Of a stretch of DNA of 64,000 nucleotides, positions 14,301 through 26,002 are shown piece by piece. The stretch comes from Chaetorhynchus papuensis (lineage: Eukaryota > Chordata > Aves > Passeriformes > Rhipiduridae): assembly GCA_013396525.1 (NCBI GenBank), contig VWYX01000843.1, positions 1 to 64,000 of the forward strand, written 5' to 3'. The notes under the pieces are model-generated. The model was not told the DNA's origin. It did not search any database and saw nothing but the letters and a program-made list of their open reading frames with translations. Position numbers and translations under genes: made by a program. The first letter of the stretch is position 1; every line of letters starts with the position of its first letter.

Positions 14301-14595
14301 TTAAAGAAATTGAAATATTCTAGATCATCTTCCCTTCCCAAATTCTTCCTTTTCTATCCTTTAAGAAATTGCCAGCAAAAAAAGTTAATGCCTGTATATT
14401 TTAAACTTGAAATCTTGAAAACAGAATTAGTACTTTTTCTTTTTTATCCTCTTATCTTTCCTTTAAAACAAACTAATTGACGTGCCCTTACTGCAGGGCA
14501 CTTCCTAGAAGTTGCAGCCATAACCTCTGGTACTGTAGGTACTGTACCCAAAGGCTTTGTTTTGGAAGGAAGAAAAAAGAAAGGAAAACTGAGTT

Positions 14596-14634
14596 CATAG
14601 AATCATAAGCCAGTTCAGGTTGGAAGGACCTCAA
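14596..14634 (-). mobile_element. CR1 3' end, inverted fragment
   Basis: The plus strand reads CATAGAATCATAAGCCAGTT then CAGGTTGGAAGGACCTC, which is the reverse complement of a CR1 3' terminus. It is directly abutted by a CR1 copy in the opposite orientation (14637-15143), so two CR1 3' ends face outward from a shared centre. Confidence 0.8.
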
Positions 14635-14636
14635 CT

Positions 14637-15143
14637 CTGCTCTTGTGACACCCCACCTGGGCTCTCCAGCTCCAAGGCCTGCAACACAAGAAAGACATTG
14701 ATCTGTTGGAATGAGTCCAGAGGAGGCCACAAAGATGGGCTGGAGCACCTCGCCTAGAAGACAGGCAGAGGGAGTTAGAGCTGTTCAGCCTGGAGAAGAG
14801 AAGGCTCCAGGGCGACCCTAGAGCAGCTTTCCAGTACCTACAGTCCCTGGGGAGAGACTTTTCACAAGGACATGTAACGATAGGGCAAGGGGGAATGACC
14901 TCAAGATAAAGGAGGGTAGAGTTTAGATTAGATATGAGAAAGAAATTCTTTCCTGTAAGGATGGTGAGGCACAGGAACAAGTTTCCCAGAGAAGCTGTGG
15001 ATGTCCCTGTCAGTATTCAAGTCCAGGATGGATGGGGCTTTGAGCAATCTTGTCTAGTGGAAGGTGTCCCTGCTCACAGCAGTGGGGTTGGAACTAAATG
15101 ATCTTTAAGGCCCCTTCCAACCCAAACCATTCTATGATTCTAT
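14637..15143 (+). mobile_element. CR1 LINE 3' region, plus orientation
   Basis: This is a classic CR1 3' sequence: GTTCAGCCTGGAGAAGAGAA, TCCCAGAGAAGCTGTGGATG, GGAAGGTGTCCCTGCTCACA, TTGGAACTAAATGATCTTTA, ending ACCATTCTATGATTCTATA. The copy is about 500 bases, fairly well preserved, 5'-truncated, and antisense to NALCN. Short ORFs on either strand here are repeat-derived and do not encode a host protein. Confidence 0.93.
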
Positions 15144-16749
15144 AATCTCACAAGGTCTCCAGTCGTATCTCCTGCTCAAGTGTGACAGCCCAGGTTATTG
15201 CAGTTTACTCAGGTTACTCCAGTCTGGTCTTGAAAAGCCTCAACAAAGGGGGTTTTTTGAGCAACTTGTTTCACTACTTCATTGTCCTCACCATGGAGGG
15301 GAAAAAAATAAGAGAGATAAAAGATGAAAATATCACAGAAAATAAAGAAAAGAAAAAGAAATTACCTAGTAGAACCAAGACAATTTGCAACTGTAGTCTA
15401 GGACTGGTATTTCTCAAAGCAAGACATTTATCAGAACTTAACCAACCCAGGAAACTTCAATTTAAATAAAAGATGCTATGAAGGTAATGAAAGGAGAACA
15501 GAGAAACATTGAAAGGGAAAGAAAATATGATTCAGTCTGTAACACCCATATTAGGCTGACTTTGATCTTTATCTCCAAAAGATTTCGTGCTCAAAATTTA
15601 CAGGAGATCACACCATGGAAGCATTCTATTAGTAACACAGTAAAAATAATTTTTGAATGCAACACTTCTAGTTTACTCATAAGCACATCAGAAATCTTAT
15701 TTGTAGCAGAGTGAACTCCTAAATACCTAGGCAGGTGGGTAGGTAGGAACCCAAATACCCAGAAGCCAGTACCAGTTCTATCTCATTATGAGCTACTCAT
15801 GCCTCAGGAAGACATTCTCATAGGTAGAAGTCTTCTAGGGCCAGAGCCAGCACCCCGTTACTCCCTACAATGTAGTGTGATAGTATTCATCTCCTACTGT
15901 GAAGGTGTAAGCCATAAAATGTCTTTGACTCAATACTTAGGTTTGGATGAATGCCATACAGACCTACATAGTGTTCATGGTACCAGCAGTTTCCTAGAGC
16001 TGGAAATAAGTCAAATCAGAGTAAGTTATATTTTCAGGTGGTATCATTTAAATGGGAATGAACTGTGACGGACCACATTTCAGATGAAAATAAAACAGAT
16101 GCACCAAACAAGAAGACTAAAGCACAAATGACATGCTGATTGTTACAGTGTTGAAGGTTACCAAGTTCAAACGGTAAAATGAAAAAAAAAACCAAAAACA
16201 AATGAAAACAAATCCAACTGTTCCTAAAAGTCTGCAAAGGTATATGCATATACTTGAAGAGAGCTGGAGTCTCCTAGCAGCGAAAGAGACCAACTCAAAG
16301 AAATGTGATTTCCCATCCCCTCCCCGAAGTTAGGAAACTTCGGCTTTGTGATTCACGCAGCAGAGCACAGTTCATTGTTAATATGTATCATTTCTCTGTT
16401 GATCACACAGAGGGCAGGTGGAATGGGCCTGCTGGGGAAGGAAAAGAAAACAAAAAGAGGCAACGAAATGAACCAGGAAATTGACGATGCTTAAGACAAA
16501 TACAAAATACTCAAACAGCATTTAGTGTTTTCTCCGTGTAAATATTTTCCTGGTTAACCTACCAAATCATAGCTGACTTAAAAGCCATGTTTGCACGTTA
16601 AGGCCATCAGAAACCTTGATCCTTTCTAGAAATTTGTCTCTGATTTTACTGGGAGTACTAAAATAAAAAGATGTCAACAACAAAAAAGTATTAAGCATCT
16701 CTCTCTCCATTCGATGAACGAACCCCTCACACTCCACGTTAAAGAGACG

Positions 16750-17720
16750 CAGCCCAGGCCTGGGTACATCGCTCCCTCCAACCACGCCAAGCCCGCAGCC
16801 CCTGCGAACCAGCCGAACGCTCCCGTCAGGGAGGGAGCTTTCCACGGCCACCCCCGTCCCCATCCACAACCAGCCCACGAAATGAGTGCCCCCCGAAGAG
16901 GCCTGTTCTGCCCACGGCCCCGCTCTGCCCCAGTGACGAGGGCTGCGGAGGGTCCCGGGGCGCGGGGCAAGGCCAGCGGCGGCCGGCCCGCAGCGCCCCC
17001 TCCCACCGCGGGGGAAGGACGGTCGGGGCGGGCGATGCGGAGGGCGCCGCCGCCCCTTCCCCCCTGCCGCGGAGCCAGGCGGGCCTCTCGCCGCGCCCGT
17101 CCCTTCCCTGGGAGCCGCCAGCGTTCCCGGCACAGCCGCGGCGGCCGCCGGCACCGAGGGGCCGGGGACGGGGCGGGGAGGCGCGGGGCCCCACCGCGCT
17201 CCGAGAGCCAGCCGCGCCCGCCGCCTCCGACCTACCGCCAGCATCTCCCTTCATGGCGCGGTCGGGAGCGGCCCCCGCGGGTGTGCGGGTGTTGCGGTGC
17301 TGTGCCAGCCTCGCACGCCGCCCTCCCGCGATGGATCGGGGCGGCGGGGCCCGCCCGGCGGCGGCCGCGCTCAGTCTCTCGGCAACGGCGGCGGGGGCGG
17401 GCGGGGAGGAAGCAGGTGCGGAGGAGACGGTGCCGGCCGCGCACGGGCGCCTCGGAACAAATGGACCCCCGCCTTGCTCAAGAATCCGGCTGGGAAGAGA
17501 GGTGGCTTAGCGGCCCCGCAGCCAGGGGTGATGCCCACGGCGGTCCCGTCACGCAAAACACCCCCACAGCGGCTTGGCAGTGAGCTCGCTGCGCCTCGAA
17601 GCACAGGAGTGGTGCCCGGCACGGGAGGGAGCCCGCCGGGCGGTCCCTCGGGCTGAGCCCGCACTGCCCCTCTGCCGACAGCAGCGCGGGCGGAGGCGCC
17701 ACTTGCTGCGGCCGTTTTGT
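16750..17720 (-). promoter_or_regulatory. NALCN: CpG island, likely NALCN promoter
   Basis: About 1 kb of GC- and CpG-rich sequence stands out sharply in an AT-rich region, with several GC boxes (for example GGGGCGGGGAGGCGCGG near 17166). No TATA box was seen. It lies about 10 kb upstream of the NALCN start codon and 8.2 kb from the ITGBL1 start codon. A donor-like site pointing along the minus strand (17235) supports use by NALCN. CpG islands are often bidirectional, so a divergent non-coding transcript is possible. Long overlapping ORFs on both strands here are the usual by-product of few stop codons in GC-rich DNA; none has a recognisable domain. Confidence 0.75.
17236..17440 (-). other. 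NALCN: Candidate NALCN non-coding exon 1
   Basis: Only the right-hand splice junction is supported: on the minus strand ATGCTGGCG|GTAGGTCGG matches a donor and has the same GTAGGT as the first coding exon. The transcription start cannot be read from sequence, so the upper limit (17440) is a guess within the CpG island. The exon's last 19 bases contain two ATGs (17254 and 17244). When joined to the acceptor at 6896, both open short upstream ORFs that end before the NALCN start codon. Another first exon in the island is possible. Confidence 0.4.
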
Positions 17721-18002
17721 AGGGCTTCAGTTCGGGCTTCAGCTTTTTTGTTTGTTGGTTGGTTTGGGGTTTGTTTTTGTTTTTCATTATGCTCTTAAAG
17801 TGCTAGGATAGATTATTTATTTTGGTAAGAAACCCTATTTGTACATCTTAGGGCTTTTTTGACTACCGGTGCACCTCTTTGCCCTACTTCACTGGTGGCA
17901 TCAGCTGGGTGGTCTGGTTAATTTTCAGATTACTGAAGAGCCGTATAAAAGCGCAGTCTTGAGCTCCACAGTGAAATAAATTCATAAAATATTTTCACTT
18001 GT

Positions 18003-18050
18003 TGGGCTAGATTATCTTAGAGGTCTTTTCCAGCCTAAATTACTCTATGA
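18003..18050 (+). mobile_element. CR1 3' tail relic
   Basis: GATTATCTTAGAGGTCTTTT followed by CCAGCCTAAATTACTCTATGA resembles the last 45 bases of many CR1 copies. Only the tail survives. Confidence 0.6.
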
Positions 18051-18799
18051 AAGAGATACCACAATTAAACAGAAAAAGAAATACTTGGAAAATTGTTTCT
18101 GTAAATCAAGTTGACATGTTCCAATCTGTATTTTTATCTTCTTGAACAAAGAAAAAAAAATTAGTAGCATTCTGTAAAATTTGTGTTTAAGTGAAACTGG
18201 ATTATGGGGAATAATGTGAGCCTAGAACTTTCCGGAGATGGTAAAGATATGAAATAGGATTCAAAAGACAAAGCCCTTAGCAAAATACCCCAGAAAGCTG
18301 AAGAAAAGTGTATGGCATAAATTGTATTAGGCTCCTTTAAATTATATTTATTTGATTCTGGCAACCAAAACTAATAAGCCAGTTAGGGAGCTGGCCTCGG
18401 GATTACAGATGCAGTCCTGCCAGCGCTACTTACATGTATTACCAGCATTAGCAATTCCAGTAAATTTAAGCACCTAATTTTAGTGTTTTCAGTTTTTGTA
18501 GCAGTCAGCTGATGTTTCATGAAAAAAATTGAAAAGCAAAACAATTTAAGAATAAATGTGCTGACAAATAATACTCTTCCCATTTTGTCTTTTCCTCCCC
18601 ACTTATATTTCATTACTTGGAATAAGTTGCTAGGCAGCATTATGCTGTTGGTGATAGCATCTCATAAATGAAAACTGACGGTTGCAAACAGTGAAACGTT
18701 GCAGCTATATCTAAACAAAAATCAACATTTGCCAGCTGATGTGACTTTGTGTGGCATTTTTTCTATGGATATACTGGCCTCTGAAAAATAATTCTCAAC

Positions 18800-19255
18800 A
18801 GAAAAATTTTCCAGTTGGAAGGGACCTCAGGAGGCCATCTGGTCTAACTGGTCTGCTGAAACCAGGCTCAGAGATGAGATCACACCAGCTTGCTTAGGGC
18901 TTTATCCGGTTGGTCTTGAAAGCCTCCCAAGACAAAGACTGCACAGCCTCCCTGGTCAGCCTATTTCAGTACTGGGCTGTCCTCATGCTGAAAGATTTTT
19001 TCCTGACATGCACTTGGACCCTCCCTTGTCTGTTGTCTCTCCTCCTGCAATGCACCCTTGGGAACAGCCCAGCTTTGTCCTCTTGACAGCTTCCTCACAG
19101 AGCCTGGCATACTGCTCCTAGGTGCCCCCAAAGCCATCCCTCCTCCAGGCTGAAAAAATCCGAGCTCCTTCAGCCTCTCCTCATGGAGCAAGTGCTCCAG
19201 CTCCAACCGCCTTGGTGGCCTGCCACTGAATTCACATATTAGCACCTGTCATGTG
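18800..19255 (-). mobile_element. CR1 LINE 3' region
   Basis: The plus strand shows the reversed CR1 3' region: CCAGTTGGAAGGGACCTCAG, GCCTCCCTGGTCAGCCTATT, CTCCAGGCTGAAAAAATCCG, CCTTCAGCCTCTCCTCATGG. The terminus is near 18800 and the element is 5'-truncated at about 19255. It is intergenic. The ORF at 18961-19245 on the minus strand is repeat-derived. Confidence 0.92.
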
Positions 19256-22200
19256 TTGGAGGGGGGTTCAAAATTTGCTACAGTAATTTAGATGCTGTTT
19301 AATAAGTTCCAAAAAGAGGGGATTCATTTCCTTACATGTGGTTTGTATTATAGAATACGTATGATGAATTTCGCACTTCTCCTTTTACCTGGTGTCATAT
19401 TTGGTAACATATTGTTACTACCTGCCCTTCCTCTGTGAACCAAAAGCTGCTAATGGGGACCCACACTTTCAGCAGAAGACTGGATTCTCTTTGACAGCCT
19501 GTCTGTGAGCACAACTTGCATCAGATAATGCTAATGCTGGAAGAAGCATTTAGCCCTTGATACCCTGATGTAACCTGCCTGTGTGCAAAGGCAGAACCGG
19601 AGTCTTCTGTTCATTGAATTGTGCAGATGGTGAAGGTCTCCTGTTTGCAAGAAAAAGCCTTTTCTTGCTTTGCTATTTGACCACAAATTTATCAGATCTG
19701 GCACGTGAAAAACAATTATGAACATTTTAGAATTTGAGGGGCATATAGCAGGCGTGTGAGGATAAAATGGAAAACTTAGGTATCTGTTGATAATAAAATT
19801 GATATCATTTTGCAAAGAACCTATTAGTCCTTTAAAGCGTGTAACAATGTTTAATATTTAGGGCTGAAGTCTGTTTTAATTCTTAAAAAAAAAAAAATTA
19901 GATTTAGAAAATTCACACTGATCTAAGAAACAAGCCATAAACATATAGATAAGGACAGAATTTGGGAGTTAATCTTACAATGTTACTTTACGATAATGTT
20001 AAATAGGTCAAAAGAAAAGAGATTTCTTTGTAAAGATTTACCTCCCATCTCTACAAATCAAGACCAGATAAAGGAATTTCCTTATTCATCCTTCAAACTT
20101 CAACATGTTTGAAATTGGCCATGGTAAAATGTCCATTTCAAAGAAAATTTTGGAAAATTCCAGAAGATTTGTACTCAAGGGGAGAATTCTCAACCTTACA
20201 TATGACTTTCATTTCTGTAACATGATCTGCAAACACAGTAGGATCTTCCTGGATAAAAGGTAATTAACAAACCAAAGTTTCCTAGACCTGCTCACTCAGT
20301 AAGTCCTGAAACAAAAGGGGAATGCAAAGCATCGGGTTATTTTAGATGTTTCCTTACAGAATTTGGACACCCTGGTTTTACAGCCCTCAAGCCCTGGTTT
20401 TACTTCTCAATTTATTTGAACTTTATTTGCTCTCTTGTCCTTACTTTCCCTAAGTATCTCTTAAGGAGTTGAAGAGTAATGTAAACAAATTTTGAAAACA
20501 TCCCAAGGAGCTGAGCTTATTGGGATTGCCATAGTTGGAATTTGATTTACCGCTTATGAAAGAACACAGTGCTTAATCAGATTTCAGATAGTCTATAATG
20601 ACTAAAAGAATTCATGAAATATTCATTTTGAAATTATGCCTGAGCTTTTAAAAAAGGTCACAAAATATCATTTAGCAATTCAGAATTAAACTTCAGACCC
20701 AAAGGAAGATTTAATCATTTTGGCATAGGATACAAGTCAAAACCTGCTAAATTTCTGCCTGTTGCTCTTTAGCCTCAGTGTCCAAGTCCTTAGTCATCCT
20801 AATGGTGGTTACCACTAAGTTCTCCTATAGTCTGAAGTCCTGCTCTGCACATGCTGAGAAGCACTTCGATATTATTGGGGTCCCACGTGAATCAGATGAG
20901 CTGAGCAGCCCAGTCTGCTTCCACCTGTCTGCTCTTTATGTCTCCGGCTGGTGGAGGTTTCACTCAGAAGTTTGTAACCATAACAGAAATGGTCACGGAG
21001 CAGCATCAGGCTAATGACAGCAAGAGAAACTCAGTTAACGTTCGTATCTTTGATTGGGATGCATTAAAAACTGTCATTCTTGAGTGTCTGTGACCTGTGT
21101 CAACATTGATGAACCAGAATAAAGGACATGGAGTATGGTTTTCTTAATTTCACGCCTTTAGGAGACTCCCAAGTCTGCAACTAACTGTGTATACAATTAG
21201 TTTGCTTTCAGTAGGTACTGAGTTCTCAGAAGAAGGGCAATAGTGGTGTTTCCCAACAAGACCTTTTTCTTAATTTCTGTCTCTCCTTCATTTTTGGTTT
21301 AATAGCAAGCAGTGCAAGACAGAGCACTGAAAACATACAAGATGGTTGCTGTTGCCCTGGAGAATCTGGTGTGCCCGTGATCAGTTTAGGCAACTCAACC
21401 TGAGTTACTGCTGTTTTGCCCTTAAGAAGTCAGCAGCATCTATTTAATTAATTTGCTATCCTTAGGAAGAGCTCTTCAGTCAAAATGATGAGAGTGATCC
21501 TTCGTTGTAACTTGTTCAGGTAACTAGTTAAAAAGATCACAAATAAAATAGTATTTCTCACTACGTTTGATTTTTCAAGATTCCCAGCATCAAGAAACGT
21601 TCTCCCTTTGAGAAATAAGGCACAAATTAACCTCAAAGTAATAATTTATGCTGAAAAACTACATGCCTTTTATTTCCTTTCTTGGGCTCTTAAATGACAC
21701 TGTTAGCTTGGCTTATAGCAGAGCTTTATTTGCTTTCTGAAATAAGTGCTAAACAGTTAAGAATACAGTAGACTTGGTTTTAAAATGCACTATTGTCGCT
21801 GGCATTCTGAGCTTTCTTGTGAGATCATCCTTAAATATCTTCTGCTTCCTTAAGGCCTCTGTAAAAGCAGGGTATTATTGCTGTTTAGGGGAATTCACTG
21901 AACAAACAAAAGACCTACCAGCTATTTAAAATTTCAGCTGAGGCATGAAGGAGTAAGCTAAGGTTTTACACTAGACTATAACACAATAACATCTTGATTA
22001 ATGTTGGCCTATGAACTGTTTGGGTAGCTTATATTCTCTACTATTCAGGCCAGCAACATTCAGACCAGCTCAGCTTTTATCTTGTTCTAACCTTGATCCT
22101 GTAACTCCAAAAGCTGTTTGTATTCCCTGTGTGATACCCTCAGCTGTCCCAGATTCCATGTCATGTCAGCAAAATTAACAGAAGGTTTTCAGTTCTGCAC

Positions 22201-22865
22201 AGCTCTGGTGTACTCTGTCTCCTGCTCCCTTCCAGGGATGACACTGACCAGCACAGCAATGACTCTTGACAGCTGCATGCATTTCTGAACTGTTCAGTTT
22301 AGACAGGTTTTAGTTAACTCCATCAAGTACTTTGCTTTGTGGCTGTTAAAGTGGTTTGTCATAGATCTTTACAGCCATCTAATTTAGTGATTGTATATCG
22401 TGGTCAGAAGAATCACTGGACACTTACAATTCTCCTTGTTCCACATTTTATGGAGGAACAATAACTTGTTTGATATGTGGGATTTTCAAATCCTGGTTAA
22501 TTTTAGAAACTGTGGTGTAATTGAATGTGTCTGCATTTGAATGCCTCAGTCTTCAGTCTTACAAACCCATGCTGTTACTAAAATGGCTTCAATGGAAACT
22601 CAGGAGGAATATTTGACAGATTTTGATGGTTTCCATTTTTTTTTTAAGCTTAGACTGTTCACTGTATGTGCATTTTGATTTGTTTTATTAAGGAAAAAAT
22701 CCTTAAGAATGGCATGGTATATGTTTTGCAAATCTGATGGCTTTATTAAAGTGACAACAAAATTAAAATGTTCACTAGGAGGCTGTAATAAAGCAGTAGG
22801 CAAAGTCCATCTGTCTCCCCAAGCCGAATCAAACCTTGTTCAATAGCACATTATGCCAGCAGAGT

Positions 22866-23085
22866 CATAGAATTATGGAATATTTGAGGCTGGGAAGGAT
22901 CTCTGGAGATGGTCTAGTCTAACCTGCCTGCTCAGAGCAGGATAGCCTAGAACATGTTGCCCAAACCCTGTCCAGATGGCTTTTGAATATGTCCAAGGGT
23001 GAAGATTCCGCAACATTTCTGGGCATTCTGCTCCAGCATTAGACCAGTCTTACAGTAAAAAAGCTTTTTCTTGGTTTTTTGCCTT
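22866..23085 (-). mobile_element. CR1 LINE 3' end fragment
   Basis: The plus strand starts CATAGAATTATGGAATATTT, then GAGGCTGGGAAGGATCTCTG and a run resembling the old CR1 3' region (GAGCAGGATAGCCTAGAACA, ATGTCCAAGGGTGAAGATTC). The copy is diverged, 5'-truncated and intergenic. Confidence 0.88.
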
Positions 23086-25714
23086 ATTTGTAAAATATTA
23101 TTCTTATTTGATTTGTTATAAAAAACCAGTTCTGGCAAAGTTAAAGATATTTCTTGCCTTTAAAAAAAATTTTAAAATCACTGCCTGTGAATTATCTCAT
23201 CTACTCCCAGGCTTGCAACTTAGTTTTTACACAGTTCAGAAGACTATGAAACCACAAAAATAACCTTTACCAGTTTGGATAGGAAATTAACATACTGGTT
23301 CCTCTACTGGTCAATAAAATTGCAGGGAAAAGGTTTATCCCAATCTCTGACCATACCTAATTCTGCAAAATTTTATCAAGAACAGTAATAGGGATACACT
23401 TAAAAAATGAGGCTCAACTGTGAGTATGCTTAACAGCACATATTTTTTTGATTCCATGTCTTTATTTGAAGTAATTTTGAATCTGTCAAGTACTATTTAA
23501 ACCTACTGCCTACTTTTGAAAAGGCTGCTTAGTATTAAGAGCTTCTCCTCCTCATCAGCAATATGTTGACTTTCTCTTTTCTAGCTTTACTCAGTGGCAG
23601 TAGCATTACCACTTGTAAACTATACATTCATCAAGCAGCTACAAGTCTAGAACCTTAGTCTGGAACTCCAGTACATAGAAATAGTAGCATTTTAGGAGCG
23701 CTGTGCTTTGTGTAGGTGTATTTATCCAGCAGAGAACAAAGTTCCTTAGGGTTGTGTACAGGAGCGGCTGAATAGAAGGGGGCAGTTCTCAAAGCAGCAT
23801 GTCGGGTTCCATTTAGAAAGAGACTGACTCCTTTTAAATTGAATTTTCAGTCTGTGTGGAAGCCTATTAGCTCCTGAATACATACACATCATGTGTATAT
23901 ATGTGTATTTATATACGTGTATATGCATGCAAGCATGCAAACATTCTAGGCTTAAATGATTTAATAATAAATCTGAGCAAAGTTTAAAATCCATTAAGGG
24001 AGCACTGCGATATTGTATTAGAGACATGTACACGTGGAAGCATTTATTAAATTTAAGCTCTGGGTGCACATTTCAAATACTGCACCCTTGGACTATGTGA
24101 GTATGCCTTCTCCATATTCAAAAGGTGCACAGCCAAAAGGTGTGTATTTCTTCAAAACATGACAGAAGTAATTAAATAAAAAATGAGATAGTGATAAGGT
24201 CATCATATCATGATGAATGTCTTCTCCTCACAGTTTGTAGGCGCTCTAAAGTCTTCTGAATACCTGTCAGCACCAGTCTGCTCAGGGAAAAAGGAGGAAG
24301 AAGAACAGATGGCAACCTTCAAATTTGTGGATTAAAGATAAATTTAGTGCTAAAAGGGAATTACTACTGTTTAAAATGCAAAGCTTTCTATTTATTCTTC
24401 TCTAAATTGAGACTTCAGGCAGTACAATTTCTGACAATCACATTGTTCTTAAAAGTGCTCTTTTCTGTAATTTAAGGGGCTTTAATTTATAATTTTTTTT
24501 TTTTCTGAAGCATTATAAATACATTTGAAAAACTATCACACAGATATAACACATAGTGCTGCATTTAGCATGGACTTCAAAGTTCAAGGACTGTCAGAAA
24601 TAAATGCCTGCCAGTTATTACCTCCCTTTTCACTAGATCCATCAAAGTAAGTCAGATGCATGGGGTTAGCAGGACTGTAAACATTCACAAGACTGAAGCC
24701 AACAGATCACTCAATACAGGATTTTTATGATCTGCGTTGCTCGAGAAAATATTTTAATGCATTTGCAATATGAAATATACTCTAAATGGCATCAAAACTG
24801 ATAGATACAGTAAAAACAAAAACAAAATACAGTATGTAACAGCTGTATATGGGGCTTTTAGATTTTTTTATATCCTAATTCTACTTGCTTGTATTTTAGG
24901 GTAAAATTGTGTGTCATAAAGAAGGTAGTACACTATGAGTAGACTGAACTTTTGCACTTCACAACTTCAAGATAACTTACTAAAATATGACAAAAGTCTT
25001 GTGTTTTAATAGTCCATTGGAATAATGTTTGTGTGTGTAGACTAGGACACCTATAACTTACCATCTTTGTGGTCACAGTTTGTTTCTTTAAGAGCTTTCC
25101 ATCACTGGGAGGTATCAGGCAATCAGCAATTTCCCAGGACAGCCAGAGGGATCAAAAAATTTTCCACAGCATAAAGAACTGCACGTGGCCATATCTGCCA
25201 AAGCTGATTCATTTGGAGAGACTGTCCTTCCTTTTAGCTTAGTTTTAAAGCAATTCGAAAAATCTCCCACTGCTGTGATGAAGTACTGGACTGTGTTTTA
25301 ATAAGGCATTAGGAAATGGCTAACTAAGAATACTTTGAATGTACGGTCACTCATGCTGGTGTAGGTTGGCAGCCTGCAGTGTCGCACGGTGCAGTGACGT
25401 GAGCAGGTGACCTCAGGGGAAGGAGGAAGGGATGGACGTGGGGAGGCAGGCGCCAGGGAGGTGCTCCAGCAGTCAGGCAGGGATGCTACAGCTGGGGAGC
25501 GCTGGTCCTGTCTCCTCGGCGGTACAAGTTTCACAGATTATCCCAAGCAGCCGTCTGTCAAAGGACATACACATACCTCAAATATTTACGGTGCCTGTAC
25601 TTTGAGAATGAGACAGTTCGTTCACATCTGTGAACGGGCCACTTTTAAAACATCAAAATAAACCATCTGGCTGCGCAACTGTTTCTAATTACTTCCCTGC
25701 CTAGACTGTAAACT

Positions 25715-25919
25715 TCGGGGTTTGGCACCGGCCTCCTTCCCAGAGTGCTGCCCAAATCCCGCTCCCAGGCAGCTAATCAGAGCCACTGCGGCACGGGGGG
25801 AGAGCGCTGGAGCCGGGCTTGTCCAGCTCGCAGCTCTCCGCGTGCCTGGCGGGTCTGTCCGGCTGTCTGTCCGCCCGTCTGCAGGAGCGCTCCAGGTGCG
25901 GCTCAGCGCAGCTCGCACC
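25715..25919 (+). promoter_or_regulatory. ITGBL1: ITGBL1 promoter-proximal region and 5' UTR
   Basis: This is a GC-rich, CpG-containing stretch directly upstream of the ITGBL1 ATG. It has no TATA box at a useful distance, and the transcription start is not visible. The start codon context is GCACCATGC, with A at -3. The coding frame stays open upstream to an ATG at 25722, so a 66-codon N-terminal extension is formally possible. The downstream ATG is preferred because a signal peptide follows immediately. Confidence 0.65.
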
Positions 25920-26002
25920 ATGCTCGCACCGGGGCTGCTGGGGCTGGGGCTGCTGCTGCTGCTGCTGGGCCCCGCGCTGCCGGCCGGGCCCCCGGCCCTG
26001 CG
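25920..26002 (+). CDS. ITGBL1: ITGBL1 exon 1 (signal peptide)
   Basis: ITGBL1 is a secreted protein made of ten cysteine-rich repeats like the integrin beta EGF repeats, acting in extracellular matrix and in integrin/TGF-beta related signalling. This exon encodes 27 codons plus two bases: MLAPGLLGLGLLLLLLGPAL, then PAGPPAL. That is a textbook signal peptide with a leucine core and a likely cleavage after PAG or nearby. The donor CG|GTAAGT is strong and splits an arginine codon completed in exon 2. The leucine core is written largely with CTG codons (six in a row). The assignment rests on exon 2 homology and in-frame joining, since signal peptides are poorly conserved; the rest of exon 1 differs from the human sequence I recall. 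Confidence 0.88.

Larger units (their letters stand above)
6897..17235 (-). other. NALCN: NALCN intron 1 (predicted)
   Basis: This is the roughly 10.3 kb between the first coding exon and the candidate non-coding exon in the CpG island. It is AT-rich and holds several separately listed repeats: CR1 3' ends at 7888-8150 and 14596-15143, a tRNA-Ile-type SINE near 9600-9743, and an LTR-like sequence around 10.9-11.35 kb. The stretches 8160-9590, 9750-10130, 11350-14590 and 15150-16740 contain no gene or repeat that I recognise. Short ORFs in them have no recognisable homology and no codon signature. Confidence 0.6.
17721..25700. other. Intergenic region between NALCN and ITGBL1
   Basis: About 8 kb of AT-rich DNA separates the two divergent genes. 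Apart from CR1 pieces at 18003-18050, 18800-19255 and 22866-23085, I recognise nothing. A run of alternating purine-pyrimidine sequence lies at about 23885-23940. A GC-richer stretch at 25380-25530 precedes the ITGBL1 promoter without a gene signature. No ORF here has recognisable homology. Confidence 0.65.

Noticed and set aside
14488..14980. Minus-strand ORFs of 86 and 121 codons
   Set aside because: They are antisense reading of the plus-oriented CR1 copy.
16567..17787. Several long overlapping ORFs on both strands (up to 289 codons)
   Set aside because: They lie in the CpG island, where stop codons are rare. They overlap each other in many frames, are rich in A, G, P and R, and show no domain.
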